From the NCBI GenBank assembly GCA_028697885.1, contig JAQVER010000007.1:1-62811 (forward strand): 62,811 bases of DNA. Reading direction: 5' to 3'. Numbering within the stretch: position 1 is the stretch's first letter; every line of letters starts with the position of its first letter. The DNA comes from Desulfocapsaceae bacterium. GTDB lineage: Bacteria; Desulfobacterota; Desulfobulbia; Desulfobulbales; Desulfocapsaceae. This document shows, piece after piece, positions 53,320 to 62,295 of the stretch. The notes beneath the pieces were generated by a model that worked only from the letters and a program-made list of their open reading frames with translations, was not told where the DNA came from and searched no databases. The position numbers were made by a program, and so were the translations under genes.

Positions 53320-53900
53320 ATGAATTTCTAGACCCAACAACACAAGTATTATTGCGGAATCGATCTTCATGCCAGGAAAATGTATGTCTGCGTTCTCAAT
53401 CAGCAAGGAAATGTTCAGGTTCATAAGAACATCGACACCAATCCAGAATTGTATCTCGACCTTATTTCCCCATATCAGGAAGATATCATTGTTGGGGTGG
53501 AATGCGTCTGCTGCTGGTATTGGCTTGCCGATCTCTGTGCCGCCAGGCAGCTCTCCTTTATCCTGGGACACGCCCTGTATATGCGGGCAATCCATGGCGG
53601 TAAAACCAAAAACGACAAAATCGATTCCTATAAAATCGCTCATCTGCTCAAGGGCGGCAATTTCCCCGGATACAGGATTTTTCTTCCTATGCCCGCCTGA
53701 TCCGTCCGAAAAAAGAGTCTGACGGCAAGTGGGCTGGAACCTCCAATAAAAAGATCGGCAATCACCATCTCAAATGGGCTGTCAAAGAGGCCGCCATCCT
53801 CATGCTCAGGGAGTCCAGCCAGGCAAAACTCTATGTGGGCAGATTGGAACGAAAATACAACAAAGGCAAAGCTGGAGGTGCCAGCTTGTTGCCTAACTGA
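53320..53900 (+). pseudogene. IS110-family transposase, internally deleted and disrupted
   Basis: A strong AAAGGAGG precedes the ATG at 53320, but a TAG stops the frame after three codons. Reading on gives YYCGIDLHARK, holding the first catalytic aspartate of the DEDD-type nuclease, then NIDTNPELYLDLISPYQED, GHALYMRAIHGGKTKNDKID and LLKGGNFP. After about 53670 the frame jumps to FSSYARLIRPKKESDGKWAG, NHHLKWAVKEAAILMLRESS and a terminal LLPN, which is the C-terminal transposase-20 domain. About 200 central residues are missing. The plus-strand orientation is opposite to the cassette genes. Confidence 0.87.
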
Positions 53901-54400
53901 AATCACATGGGTGGATCTGATTTCTCTTGATATCCCACATGCAGCATGACTGCCTCAAAAAGAGTGGACCCGATACCCGAAGTTCAGAGCGTTTGATTGG
54001 CGGCACTTTCCAGCTCCAAATTACACTACGGATATTTTGCCAGGTGATGATCGTGTTCTGCTCCTTGCCCGAGTGACACCCTAACTGGATGATCGCATAA
54101 TCGATCAAGCCCATTCTTTTGATTGCGCCGGGACAAGGGTTCGAAATATATTCTGATGCTGCCAGAAGACAGCACGCTGATTGCCAAAGAACCTTTTTGG
54201 TTTTTCAGTTAATCCCGATAGATGTTTGGTGCAGACACGCTATTAAAACGTGCTGATACCCGCGACCGAAGACCCAAGTCGGAACCAACGAGTCGTTTGT
54301 CAAGAAATCTGATTATAAGATGGGATCTTTGTTTCATTTTTTACCTTCTTCCAATCTATAGGGGATTTTTATTTCTTGACAACCAGAGGCCATATAGAGG
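53901..54400. other. gene-poor region after the IS110 remnant
   Basis: About 500 bases. The left half may hold remnant insertion-sequence DNA. A 12-bp inverted repeat (TTGTCAAGAAAT at 54297-54308 and ATTTCTTGACAA at 54371-54382) lies just beyond the 3' end of the KAP gene. No gene is supported. Confidence 0.55.
54297..54382. repeat. 12-bp inverted repeat flanking 62 bases
   Basis: Perfect arms TTGTCAAGAAAT and ATTTCTTGACAA lie 62 bases apart, 18 bases beyond the attC-like core that contains the KAP stop codon. This may be a small inserted element or the inner arms of a damaged attC site. Confidence 0.6.
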
Positions 54401-56554
54401 TTAGGCCTCTTCCTTGCTGTTTTCTTGTAATACTCTCCTGTGAATCCAAACAAACTGGTGCAAGACAATCTCCCTCCCTTCCTGGTCAAAGTCTCTGGGG
54501 AAATTCTTCTGGTCTTCTGGAAGATTACCTAAGTATCTCTCGATATATGATAAGATAAAATCTGGGTCAAAAATTTTTGTCACGGAATCATACTGATCTC
54601 TTTCAAAATTAGATTTATGCGACACGCCAGATTCCATTCCCCAAGCTGTGGGTGTATAAAGATCAAGCAATCTTATGACTGCCGAATTATCAGCATCCAA
54701 AACTTGCATTACATGCTTAAAAGCAATTTTGTTTTTGGAATATTGATTGAGAATATAAAATATCTGCGGAGCTATTCGGCTCGACTCAACAGTGACATCG
54801 ACACTACTTTTTAGATAATTCTCCAATGACTTGGCAAGATGTCGGGCGATATTTGTTATATCCTTCTCTGGGAAAGAATCTTTCTCAGGCCTCTCCTGAT
54901 CTTCACGCCTTAACCATCTAAAAATTTCAAGTTGAAATGCTATAGTTGCTGATTTATCTATACATTCTTTAATGATATCGACTCGTTTTGAGTTATCTAC
55001 ATTTTGAATGAGATCACTAACCAACATTGCGGCTTGTGTATGAGGGGCATCCCAACCGAACATACTTTCAGGATTTGGGAATATTCCTGCTGAATAAGAA
55101 ATGGCTAAAGATAAAGCTATTGATTCATCTTCATTCAGAATATTAGACTTATTTCTAAGTTTACGTATCAGCGCTCCTGAATTCTCAGGAGTAAGTACAT
55201 CACTCAACGGGTTATTATTTGAAGACAATTTGCATTTTTCTCGATGGACCTTTTCGACCAGAAGAGTTAATGCGGTATCAGGGAAGTCTCCCTTTGGAAC
55301 TGAATACGTGAAGTATCGATCAAAATAACCTGATGCACATATGCGTTGGCCTTCATCCCATATCTGATACCAGTCACTTCCATAGCTCATATTCCCATAA
55401 ACAGATTTAATCTTAGGGAATATATTCTTAAGAAGCTCAATGTAGCCATATGGCTGTTTGATACCAGCAAGAGAGAATGAATTGTCAATAAGTTCTTTTA
55501 TCCGTTGTTTTTCTGGCTCTGTATTTGTGTGCATAGACTCTCTAAATGCACCTGCAAAAGAGTCTTTATTCTTGCGTATGGTGTCATATAATTCAGGAAC
55601 AAATACTCTTAAGCCCTCTATCAACATAAGATCAACTGGATTCACCTCCCCCTTTAGTATAGGAAGAGAAAACATTAGTATATTGCCGTATAATTTAGCT
55701 TTGCGTGGTGTTGTTAAATTCTCGTCAAAAGCTCGCGTAAAATCTCTCGCAAATTCTTGGACTTGTTGCTCGCTCAAAGAGATTTCAGATGAATTGAGAG
55801 CTTCATCGACGCCTTGAAAACAAAAGTGTCTTAAGTCTTTATCTGGGACGGCGGGCAGGTGAAGCGGAACTTGAATAATTTTTTCTAAAAATTGTTCTCC
55901 GGACTTTTCATGTGCCCCTGAGTAATTTTCGGACAAAGAAGATGCAACAATTGCCTTGTCAAACGCCAATAGGTACGCAGTAAATTTGAAATCTGCAACT
56001 AGTTTAACCAGTTTAAAAATAGCATAAATCTCAGCCTTTTCTAACCGATCTACATCATCGATCATAACCAAGATTCGTTTTTGCGATTTTTCAAGCTCGT
56101 TTTCTATGCGTTCTCGGAGTTGAGTGATACTGGGACCATGCAAGAAGGAGCCAACAGCATCCCCAATGCCTTTCATCCCTGCAAATGAGGCAATACCAGG
56201 AGCAGTTTTTTTTAAAAAATCCTTAAGTTTCTCTCCCTTGGTGATTAATTCTGTGTCAAGAGCATCGGCAAGCACATTAAAAAAACCGAGTAATAAAGAT
56301 TCGACGTTTCCAAATATCCAGGGATTAAATCTTACAACGATAACAGAGCCTTTTGTTTTAATTGATTCCTCAATGAAGTTTAGAACAGACGTTTTACCAT
56401 CACCCCATGGCCCATATAGACCGATTGTGATTGGGCTTGGGCCTTTTCTCTCAGAAATTACATCTGCGACTCTTTCGGCAAAAGCCCAGCGAGAAAATTT
56501 GTCTTCAGCAGCAGTATGTACAGGTGTATCGCTGGAGTACTTGTCTGTTTCCAT
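54401..56554 (-). CDS. KAP family P-loop NTPase, cassette cargo
   Basis: KAP NTPases are STAND-like P-loop ATPases, some of which take part in phage exclusion, for example PifA. The 717-residue protein has the Walker A block GPWGDGKTS (residues 48-56), VVRFNPWIFGN, and Walker B RILVMIDDVDRL (about 165-175), followed by LVADFKFTAYLLAFDK and a large helical C-terminal region with no family I know. A weakly hydrophobic stretch occurs near TAPGIASFAGMKGIGDA. AAGGA precedes the ATG, 20 bases after an attC site. The stop codon lies in a GCCTAAC core. The gene is AT-rich compared with core genes. Confidence 0.9.
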   Translation of the reverse strand: METDKYSSDTPVHTAAEDKFSRWAFAERVADVISERKGPSPITIGLYGPWGDGKTSVLNFIEESIKTKGSVIVVRFNPWIFGNVESLLLGFFNVLADALDTELITKGEKLKDFLKKTAPGIASFAGMKGIGDAVGSFLHGPSITQLRERIENELEKSQKRILVMIDDVDRLEKAEIYAIFKLVKLVADFKFTAYLLAFDKAIVASSLSENYSGAHEKSGEQFLEKIIQVPLHLPAVPDKDLRHFCFQGVDEALNSSEISLSEQQVQEFARDFTRAFDENLTTPRKAKLYGNILMFSLPILKGEVNPVDLMLIEGLRVFVPELYDTIRKNKDSFAGAFRESMHTNTEPEKQRIKELIDNSFSLAGIKQPYGYIELLKNIFPKIKSVYGNMSYGSDWYQIWDEGQRICASGYFDRYFTYSVPKGDFPDTALTLLVEKVHREKCKLSSNNNPLSDVLTPENSGALIRKLRNKSNILNEDESIALSLAISYSAGIFPNPESMFGWDAPHTQAAMLVSDLIQNVDNSKRVDIIKECIDKSATIAFQLEIFRWLRREDQERPEKDSFPEKDITNIARHLAKSLENYLKSSVDVTVESSRIAPQIFYILNQYSKNKIAFKHVMQVLDADNSAVIRLLDLYTPTAWGMESGVSHKSNFERDQYDSVTKIFDPDFILSYIERYLGNLPEDQKNFPRDFDQEGREIVLHQFVWIHRRVLQENSKEEA

Positions 56555-56573
56555 ACTGTATATTTCCTTATTG

Positions 56574-56693
56574 GCCTAACGCAAAGCTAAGACACGCGCC
56601 TCTCTTTAGCCGATTAAGTTCGAGTTGTAGGTAGTTGGCCGAAGCCGTTAAAACTGGCATGCTCGCGCGTCGTGCTTGAGCGAATTGTTATGC
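56574..56693 (-). other. attC recombination site (integron cassette), 120 bp
   Basis: On the minus strand it begins GCATAACAATTCGCTCAAGC, the classical attC start, and ends GCTTTGCGTTAGGC with the GTTRRRY core. The arms pair across the site with a long variable middle. It lies between the SRPBCC-like gene and the KAP gene. Confidence 0.92.
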
Positions 56694-56709
56694 GATTTTA
56701 TCAATAAAT

Positions 56710-57270
56710 TCATGCTGATGCTAAGTGTCTTGATTCTAGTTCTCGGGAGAGCTGTTTCATTTCCATATTTGCGTGATGTTGCCAAATTAATTTTGTAAAA
56801 ACAGAAGAGGCGAGTATCTGACGCAACTTGCTCGGAAATGTGATTTTAATAATAAGGCCCAGAATAGAACCATTTCCATTAATATCAAATGTGAATATTG
56901 CTTCTGACTGATTTGTATTTTTAATAATTCCGAGAATTGTAATCTTACTTTCTTCTGAAATGAGATGAACAATTTCGTTTTTTATGCGTTTCTTTATTTT
57001 GTAGTGATGGGTGACAGTTTGAAAGCCGGCAGATTCTATGATTTTAATTTTTCCGCCGTTTTCCCAGTTTTTGTCTTGAATTAGATATTGATGATGTCCC
57101 TTGCTTAAAGAGGTGTAGTAATTTTCGATACTGAGATACTCATTGTAGGCAATTTCTCTGTCTACATTGCAATAAGCTTTTGTTGATATCTCTATAGTCG
57201 CACCATCTTCCATGAATGCCATGAAAAGAGTGATGGATAACCAGAGGATTGATATGTACAAAAGAATCAT
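56710..57270 (-). CDS. SRPBCC-like hypothetical protein, cassette cargo
   Basis: The 186-residue product starts with a hydrophobic stretch (MILLYISILWLSITLFMAF), then TIEISTKAYCNVDREIAYNE, a GHHQYLI block, VTHHYKIKKRIKNEIVHLIS and long strands with a C-terminal helix. The pattern resembles the SRPBCC (START/polyketide cyclase) fold, in which a hydrophobic cavity binds a lipid or other ligand. The hydrophobic leader may anchor it; a start at 57213 would remove it. It is bounded by two attC sites and so is a single-gene cassette. Confidence 0.7.
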   Translation of the reverse strand: MILLYISILWLSITLFMAFMEDGATIEISTKAYCNVDREIAYNEYLSIENYYTSLSKGHHQYLIQDKNWENGGKIKIIESAGFQTVTHHYKIKKRIKNEIVHLISEESKITILGIIKNTNQSEAIFTFDINGNGSILGLIIKITFPSKLRQILASSVFTKLIWQHHANMEMKQLSRELESRHLASA

Positions 57271-57300
57271 ATGGTAGATCCCCTCTTATTTCTTGTTGAT

Positions 57301-57372
57301 GCATAACGCCGCGCTCTGAGGCAAGTTTGGAGCGCAGCGGAAAACTTGTCCTTCAGCAGCGCTTTGTTATGC
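57301..57372 (-). other. attC recombination site (integron cassette), 72 bp
   Basis: On the minus strand it begins GCATAACAAAGCGCTGCTG and ends GCGCGGCGTTATGC, with pairing arms throughout and a central CCGCTGCGC stretch. It is a textbook attC. The stop codon of the VRR-NUC gene (TAA) lies inside the first core. Confidence 0.95.
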
Positions 57373-58578
57373 ATTTGGCTTTCCAACTTTGAATATTTTT
57401 GCCTTAAATCCCATATAGTTATTATTACCTAACAACCAGTTTTTCTGATCTTCACTTAGTTTGTCGTTCCTAGACTTCACTTCTACAAAAAAGAAGCTTT
57501 TATCATCAAAAACTAGCAAGTCTGGCCAGCCACAGAAATTTTTCCAGTAGTTCATTGACATGTAATTGAGAACTTTCTTGACATTATCTAGACCGAGTAC
57601 ATTCATTACCTTTTTAGCTTTAGAAATATCTTTTTCTCTATGCGCCCAAAGGTATTGCCTTAGGTTTGAACTATATTCCAACCAATAATCGAACAGCCAA
57701 TCCAAGTCATGAAGTTCAGATATGTGCCAATCGATGAGTTCTCTCTGCCTTTCATAGTACAGCGCACTTCCAAAATCATCAGGCAAAATCGTCGTAATCA
57801 TACCTTCTTGGCATGTATTAGTATCGAAGTCGTTTCTGCTACCAAACTGAACAACTCTTCCTTTGCCGTCACCCGGATCTTCAATGACCAAATACATAAA
57901 GACACCGAATAAAACATGGAACGGTACACTTTCTACCTCTACGACATTTAGTCCTTGTTTTTTGAAATAGTCAGCAGCAAATTCTTCAACTGTAAGGACT
58001 TTGTCTCCGCTGCGGATGCCGACTTTCTTCTCGCCTGTGCTGAGATGCTCAGCGTTTACAAGGATAACTTCGGTGTTTGTAATTTCGATTACTTCTTGTT
58101 GTGTTCTTTCACTGTATTCATACTTTGGATTAATTTCATGCTGTTTTTTAATTTCAGAAATAACCTGCTTTTCAATAACACGCCTTTCTTCTGGAAAGTT
58201 AAATTCAGATGAGTTGTGGTCCAAAGGATCTAAATCTGGATGGGCATCGTAAAACCTTCTAGTAGTTTCAAAGAAAATTTCACGCCAATAATACCTTACA
58301 ATTTTCGTCGTAGCTCCATGCATAGGAGCTTTTGGTGCAGCTACAGCCTTCAGCCCTCTACAGACGGGACATATTTTTTCCTGAAACCCTATTGTTACAG
58401 AAACCTGTTCTCTTGAGCCTTCCCAAGAACCCATATTAAGCTGGTGAGGTAGAAATCTCTCTCCATGCTCTTGATCACATGAGCACATCATGACTTCATC
58501 GCAATCTTTGCAGTGATACTTGCGAATCAAATCATACTGATTTAAACAAGTTACATTTTCGTGAGCACAATTTTTCAT
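57367..58578 (-). CDS. VRR-NUC domain nuclease with N-terminal zinc fingers, cassette cargo
   Basis: VRR-NUC domains are PD-(D/E)XK-type nucleases. The 403-residue protein has cysteine-rich N-terminal segments (YHCKDCDEVMMCSCDQEHGE, ICPVCRGL), a long middle part and a C-terminal VRR-NUC core: FCGWPDLLVFDDKSFFFVEV followed by KSRNDKLSEDQKNW, holding the catalytic Asp, Glu and Lys. The target is unknown. It begins eight bases after an attC-like end with no visible ribosome site, as many cassette genes do. It is a plausible defence or repair nuclease. Confidence 0.88.
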   Translation of the reverse strand: MKNCAHENVTCLNQYDLIRKYHCKDCDEVMMCSCDQEHGERFLPHQLNMGSWEGSREQVSVTIGFQEKICPVCRGLKAVAAPKAPMHGATTKIVRYYWREIFFETTRRFYDAHPDLDPLDHNSSEFNFPEERRVIEKQVISEIKKQHEINPKYEYSERTQQEVIEITNTEVILVNAEHLSTGEKKVGIRSGDKVLTVEEFAADYFKKQGLNVVEVESVPFHVLFGVFMYLVIEDPGDGKGRVVQFGSRNDFDTNTCQEGMITTILPDDFGSALYYERQRELIDWHISELHDLDWLFDYWLEYSSNLRQYLWAHREKDISKAKKVMNVLGLDNVKKVLNYMSMNYWKNFCGWPDLLVFDDKSFFFVEVKSRNDKLSEDQKNWLLGNNNYMGFKAKIFKVGKPNA

Positions 58579-58585
58579 GATTTAT

Positions 58586-58670
58586 GCATAACAGTTCAAT
58601 AAATGGAAAATTTTCCATCATATCACCCTATAGGCGGATAAAATTTCCATTTATTCTCATATTGTTTGTG
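58586..58670 (-). other. degenerate attC-like site at the start of the array
   Basis: The minus-strand end GTTATGC is identical to that of the site at 57301, and AATAAATGGAAA/TTTTCCATTTATT arms pair across it. The other end, CACAAAC, is a weak match to the core. I call it probable. It lies between the VRR-NUC gene and the cobD-cobQ gene and would be the first site of the array. Confidence 0.55.
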
Positions 58671-58780
58671 GAATATGGAAAATAAGGAATTTCCCTCTCC
58701 ACTTATTACCTTTTCTCTCTATTATTTCTATATATTGCATATGTTATATATGCAGGGGTATGGAAAGTCAAAAACAATGA

Positions 58781-61372
58781 TCACAGCCCCAGGAGCTGAT
58801 AGATCCGCTTCATATCCACACTCGCGCGGACGGTAGCGGCCAGGCGGTCGAAGGCGGGTTCCAGATCGTAGGGGGCGGGGATGCCGGACAGCGGAGATAA
58901 TCCTTTTCGCTGGCGCAACCGGTTGATAAACCAGCGGCGGAAGGGGTCGGAATCGAAGATCCCGTGCAGGTAGCTGCCCCAGATCCGTCCCGAGGCATCT
59001 GCTGCGCCGCAGCCGGTTCCGTCGGTGAAGGCAAGGGTTGGCGCCAGGTCGGTCTGGGAGCGGCCGTGATGGATCTCATAGCCATACACCGGTTGGCCGG
59101 ACTCGGTATGCACGCCGGACTGCCGGGTCAGCTTTTTATCGGCGGCCAGCACGGTGGTCATGGGGAGCAGACCAAGTCCTGCAATCGTGCCCTGGTTGGA
59201 CTCGATGGCCAGCGGATCTTCGATGCTTGTCCCCAGCATCTGATAGCCGCCGCAGACGCCGACGATCTCACAGCCCGCCGCCGCCAGTTGCTGGATGGCG
59301 GCAGCCAGACCGCAGGATCTGAGAGCGGCCAGGTCGTGAATCACGTTCTTGGAACCGGGCAGGATAATGGCCTGCGGCCTCCCAAGATCGTCCGCCCGCT
59401 CCACCACCCGGAGATAGACATCGGGTTCGGCGGCCAGGGGCTCGATATCGGTAAAATTGGAGATATGGGGCAGGCTGATCAGGGCAATCTCCACATGGTC
59501 GCCTGCCGGCCGATCGGTCTGAAAAAGGCCCGCCTTGAAGGAGACCGAATCCTCCTCGGGGATGCCGAGATTCTTCAGGTAGGGAACCACCCCCAGCACC
59601 TCGCGGCCGGTATGGGCGCTCACATAGTCGTGGGCCGCTTGCAACAGGGAGGCCTGGCCCCGGAAACGGTTGACCACAAAACCGGCCACCAGCGCCCTCT
59701 CCCACTCGTTCAGCACCTCCATGGTGCCGACAAAGGAGGCATAGACCCCGCCCCGGTCGATATCGCCAACCAGCAGCACCGGGGCCTGGGCGTAGCGGGC
59801 CATCCCCATATTGACGATATCGTGCCGTTTGAGATTGACCTCGCCCGGCGAGCCCGCCCCTTCCAGCAGGATCACATCGTAGTCGGCGGCCAGACTGTCA
59901 TAGGAGGCATGGGCCGCCTGCATTGCCGTTTCCTTGTAACGCAGATAGGTCATGACATCCATGTTGCCCACCGGCCGCCCGTGGACGATCACCTGACTGC
60001 CGGTATCGGAGTTGGGCTTGAGCAGCACCGGATTCATGCGCACGTCCGGGTCGAGGCGGGCGGCCTGGGCCTGCACCACCTGGGCCCTGCCCATCTCCAG
60101 GCCGTCATGGGTGACAAAGGAGTTGAGCGACATGTTCTGGGCCTTGAAGGGGGCCACCCGCACCCCGTCCTGGAGCAGGATCCGGCACAGGGCGGCGGTG
60201 AGCACCGATTTTCCGGCATTGGAGGAGGTGCCCTGGAACATCAGGGGGCGCGCCATCCTGCGAATTGATTTTGCAACCTTCTGCGGCTGCGGTTGCAGGA
60301 TATCGGCAAGGGCAGCCAACAGCAGCCGGTTTTCCTTCTCCGTGCGCACGGCGATGCGGAAATAACTGGCATCCAGTCCGACATAATTGGCGCAGGTGCG
60401 GATCATGATCTTCCGTTCCAGCAGTTGCCCGGCCAGGGTTCGGGCATCGCTGCCGTCCTTCAGGCGCAGCAGCAGATAATTGGCGGCGGAATCAAAGACC
60501 TGCAGGGCGGGAATCTGCTGCAACTCCCGCATGAATTCCGTCCGCAGCCTGGAGCAAAGGACCCGGCTCTGATCCCCATATTCCTGGTCGGCCAGGGCCC
60601 GGACGCCCACGGCCTGGGCCAGGGTATTGACCGTCCACGGCGGCAGATGCTCGCGCAGCAGACGGGCAACGGGCAGCGGAAAGATGCCGAAGCCCAGACG
60701 CAGGCCGGGGATGGCGTAGAACTTGGTCAGGGAATGGAGGGTGATGATGTTGTCGGCAGTAAAAGCGACGCTCCTGCCGCCCTCGACAAATTCGAGAAAG
60801 GCCTCGTCAATCAGGAACAGGGCGGACGGATGCTCTTTGGCCAGCCGGATGATCTGCTCCGGATCAACCAGCGCCCCGGTGGGATTATTGGGGGAGCCGA
60901 TCACCACCAGCTCGCCGCCGGTGATCCGGGGGGCAAGCTCCTGCGGGTCGAGCACAAATCCCTGCTCGGCGGAGAGCAGAAAGGAACGGACGGTCATCCC
61001 GGCCAGCTCTATCACCTTGGCATAATCGATATAGGAAGGACAGGGAATCAGTGCCTGGGTCCGGCCGAGGAGCCGCGGCAGTTGATAGAGCAGTTCGGTG
61101 GTGCCGTTGGCCACCACCACCGCCTCCTCGGGTACCTGATAGCGCTCGGCAATAACACTGACCAGCGCGCCGGCATAGGGATCCGGGTAATGGACCAGAT
61201 TCGCCACCTCGCGACTGATGAGCGGCCGCAGCCACTCCGGCGGCCCCAGAGGATTGATATTGGCGCTGAAATCGAGCAGAGTGGTCACATCGATGCCCAT
61301 CTCCCTGGCCAGACCATGGACATTGCCGCCATGACCGGTGTTTGTTGCTTGTAAAGACGCTCTCTGGTTCAT
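58781..61372 (-). CDS. cobDQ: fused threonine-phosphate decarboxylase (CobD) and cobyric acid synthase (CobQ)
   Basis: The 863-residue protein joins two cobalamin enzymes. The first about 375 residues are a PLP-dependent CobD that makes aminopropanol phosphate, with [31 protein letters not shown] and the lysine in [17 protein letters not shown]. The rest is CobQ/CbiP, which amidates four side chains of adenosylcobyrinic acid: the P-loop [55 protein letters not shown] with the nucleophile Cys and [11 protein letters not shown]. There is no stop between them. The ATG at 61372 has AGGA before it. Products of the two halves are joined later by CbiB, encoded at 17873-18880. Confidence 0.93.
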   Translation of the reverse strand: MNQRASLQATNTGHGGNVHGLAREMGIDVTTLLDFSANINPLGPPEWLRPLISREVANLVHYPDPYAGALVSVIAERYQVPEEAVVVANGTTELLYQLPRLLGRTQALIPCPSYIDYAKVIELAGMTVRSFLLSAEQGFVLDPQELAPRITGGELVVIGSPNNPTGALVDPEQIIRLAKEHPSALFLIDEAFLEFVEGGRSVAFTADNIITLHSLTKFYAIPGLRLGFGIFPLPVARLLREHLPPWTVNTLAQAVGVRALADQEYGDQSRVLCSRLRTEFMRELQQIPALQVFDSAANYLLLRLKDGSDARTLAGQLLERKIMIRTCANYVGLDASYFRIAVRTEKENRLLLAALADILQPQPQKVAKSIRRMARPLMFQGTSSNAGKSVLTAALCRILLQDGVRVAPFKAQNMSLNSFVTHDGLEMGRAQVVQAQAARLDPDVRMNPVLLKPNSDTGSQVIVHGRPVGNMDVMTYLRYKETAMQAAHASYDSLAADYDVILLEGAGSPGEVNLKRHDIVNMGMARYAQAPVLLVGDIDRGGVYASFVGTMEVLNEWERALVAGFVVNRFRGQASLLQAAHDYVSAHTGREVLGVVPYLKNLGIPEEDSVSFKAGLFQTDRPAGDHVEIALISLPHISNFTDIEPLAAEPDVYLRVVERADDLGRPQAIILPGSKNVIHDLAALRSCGLAAAIQQLAAAGCEIVGVCGGYQMLGTSIEDPLAIESNQGTIAGLGLLPMTTVLAADKKLTRQSGVHTESGQPVYGYEIHHGRSQTDLAPTLAFTDGTGCGAADASGRIWGSYLHGIFDSDPFRRWFINRLRQRKGLSPLSGIPAPYDLEPAFDRLAATVRASVDMKRIYQLLGL

Positions 61373-61405
61373 CTCGATCCTCATACTGATTCGATCACTA
61401 TTCCC

Positions 61406-61483
61406 TCGCACAGAGGCCGAGAAGACGCTGAGAAAGACAGAAAAGAAGGCAAAAAATCTCTGCGCCTCTGCGTCTCTGCGCGA
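61406..61483. repeat. dispersed palindromic repeat, copy 2
   Basis: An imperfect inverted repeat with the left arm at 61406-61435 and the right arm at 61457-61483 (TCTCTGCGCCTCTGCG). It shares the CGCAGAG/CTCTGCG theme of the perfect copy at 7425-7494. It lies between cobS and the cobD-cobQ gene, inside an apparent operon. Confidence 0.8.
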
Positions 61484-61485
61484 GA

Positions 61486-62292
61486 TCAGTCATTCATTCC
61501 CTGACCGAAGGTCATGGCAATGGCTACCATCATCTCGGTGAGTTCACACACCGCCCCCAGGGTATCGCCGGTGGCCCCGTTGATTCTGGCCCGGCACCAG
61601 AGGGAAAAGAAGAGCACGGTGATAAGCACCGCAAGCAAGACGGCCAAGGACATCCGCCAGCCGCCAAAGGCCACCACAATCGTCAGCAGGGCCAGGGACC
61701 ACAGTGCGGCCCAGCGGCTGGACGGCGAATAAAAAAGGCGACCCAGTCCCTCGCCTTCCCGGGCATAGGGCAGGCAGGCCATGGTCAGGACGATGGCGCA
61801 GCGGCCGGCCAGGGGCATGGCAATCAGGGTGGCAAGCAGGGTCGGCCCGGCCAGGGAAGAAAGAGCCGCATATTTGCCCAGGAGTACCACGACAATGGCG
61901 ATCACGCCCATGGCCCCGGTGTGGCTGTCGCGCATGATCTCGAGGATGCGTTCGCGGGGACGGGAGCTGAGCAGACCGTCGCCGCTGTCGGCCAGACCAT
62001 CGAGATGCAGGCAGCCGGAGACCCCGGCCAGCAGAACAATGGCAGCCAGGGCCAGAACCGGCGGCGGGAAGAACGGCATCAGGCAGAAGATGAGTGCGGC
62101 GCCAATACAACCGATCATCAGCCCGATCACCGGGAACCAGGCCACGCTCGCCCTAAAAAAACGGCCATCCTGTTCACCGTTCCAGGACAGCGGCACAATG
62201 GTCAGGAAACGCAGGGCCGCCAGAAAGCTTGCCAGCGGGTACCTGAGCGCCTCCGGCAGCCACGACTGCCTGTCTTCTTGAAAATCGGTCAC
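61486..62292 (-). CDS. cobS: adenosylcobinamide-GDP ribazoletransferase
   Basis: CobS is the membrane enzyme that joins adenosylcobinamide-GDP with alpha-ribazole to give cobalamin. The 268-residue product shows [58 protein letters not shown]-like [18 protein letters not shown] and [18 protein letters not shown], with hydrophobic segments between. The start is a GTG at 62292, three bases after the cobT stop. It sits between cobT and cobDQ in the operon. Confidence 0.95.
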   Translation of the reverse strand: MTDFQEDRQSWLPEALRYPLASFLAALRFLTIVPLSWNGEQDGRFFRASVAWFPVIGLMIGCIGAALIFCLMPFFPPPVLALAAIVLLAGVSGCLHLDGLADSGDGLLSSRPRERILEIMRDSHTGAMGVIAIVVVLLGKYAALSSLAGPTLLATLIAMPLAGRCAIVLTMACLPYAREGEGLGRLFYSPSSRWAALWSLALLTIVVAFGGWRMSLAVLLAVLITVLFFSLWCRARINGATGDTLGAVCELTEMMVAIAMTFGQGMND

Positions 62293-62295
62293 GAC

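Noticed and set aside
58964-60268. Plus-strand 434-codon frame
   Set aside because: Antisense shadow of the cobD-cobQ gene in GC-rich DNA; no domain motifs or ribosome site.
60293-61354. Plus-strand 353-codon frame
   Set aside because: Antisense shadow of the cobD half of the fused gene.
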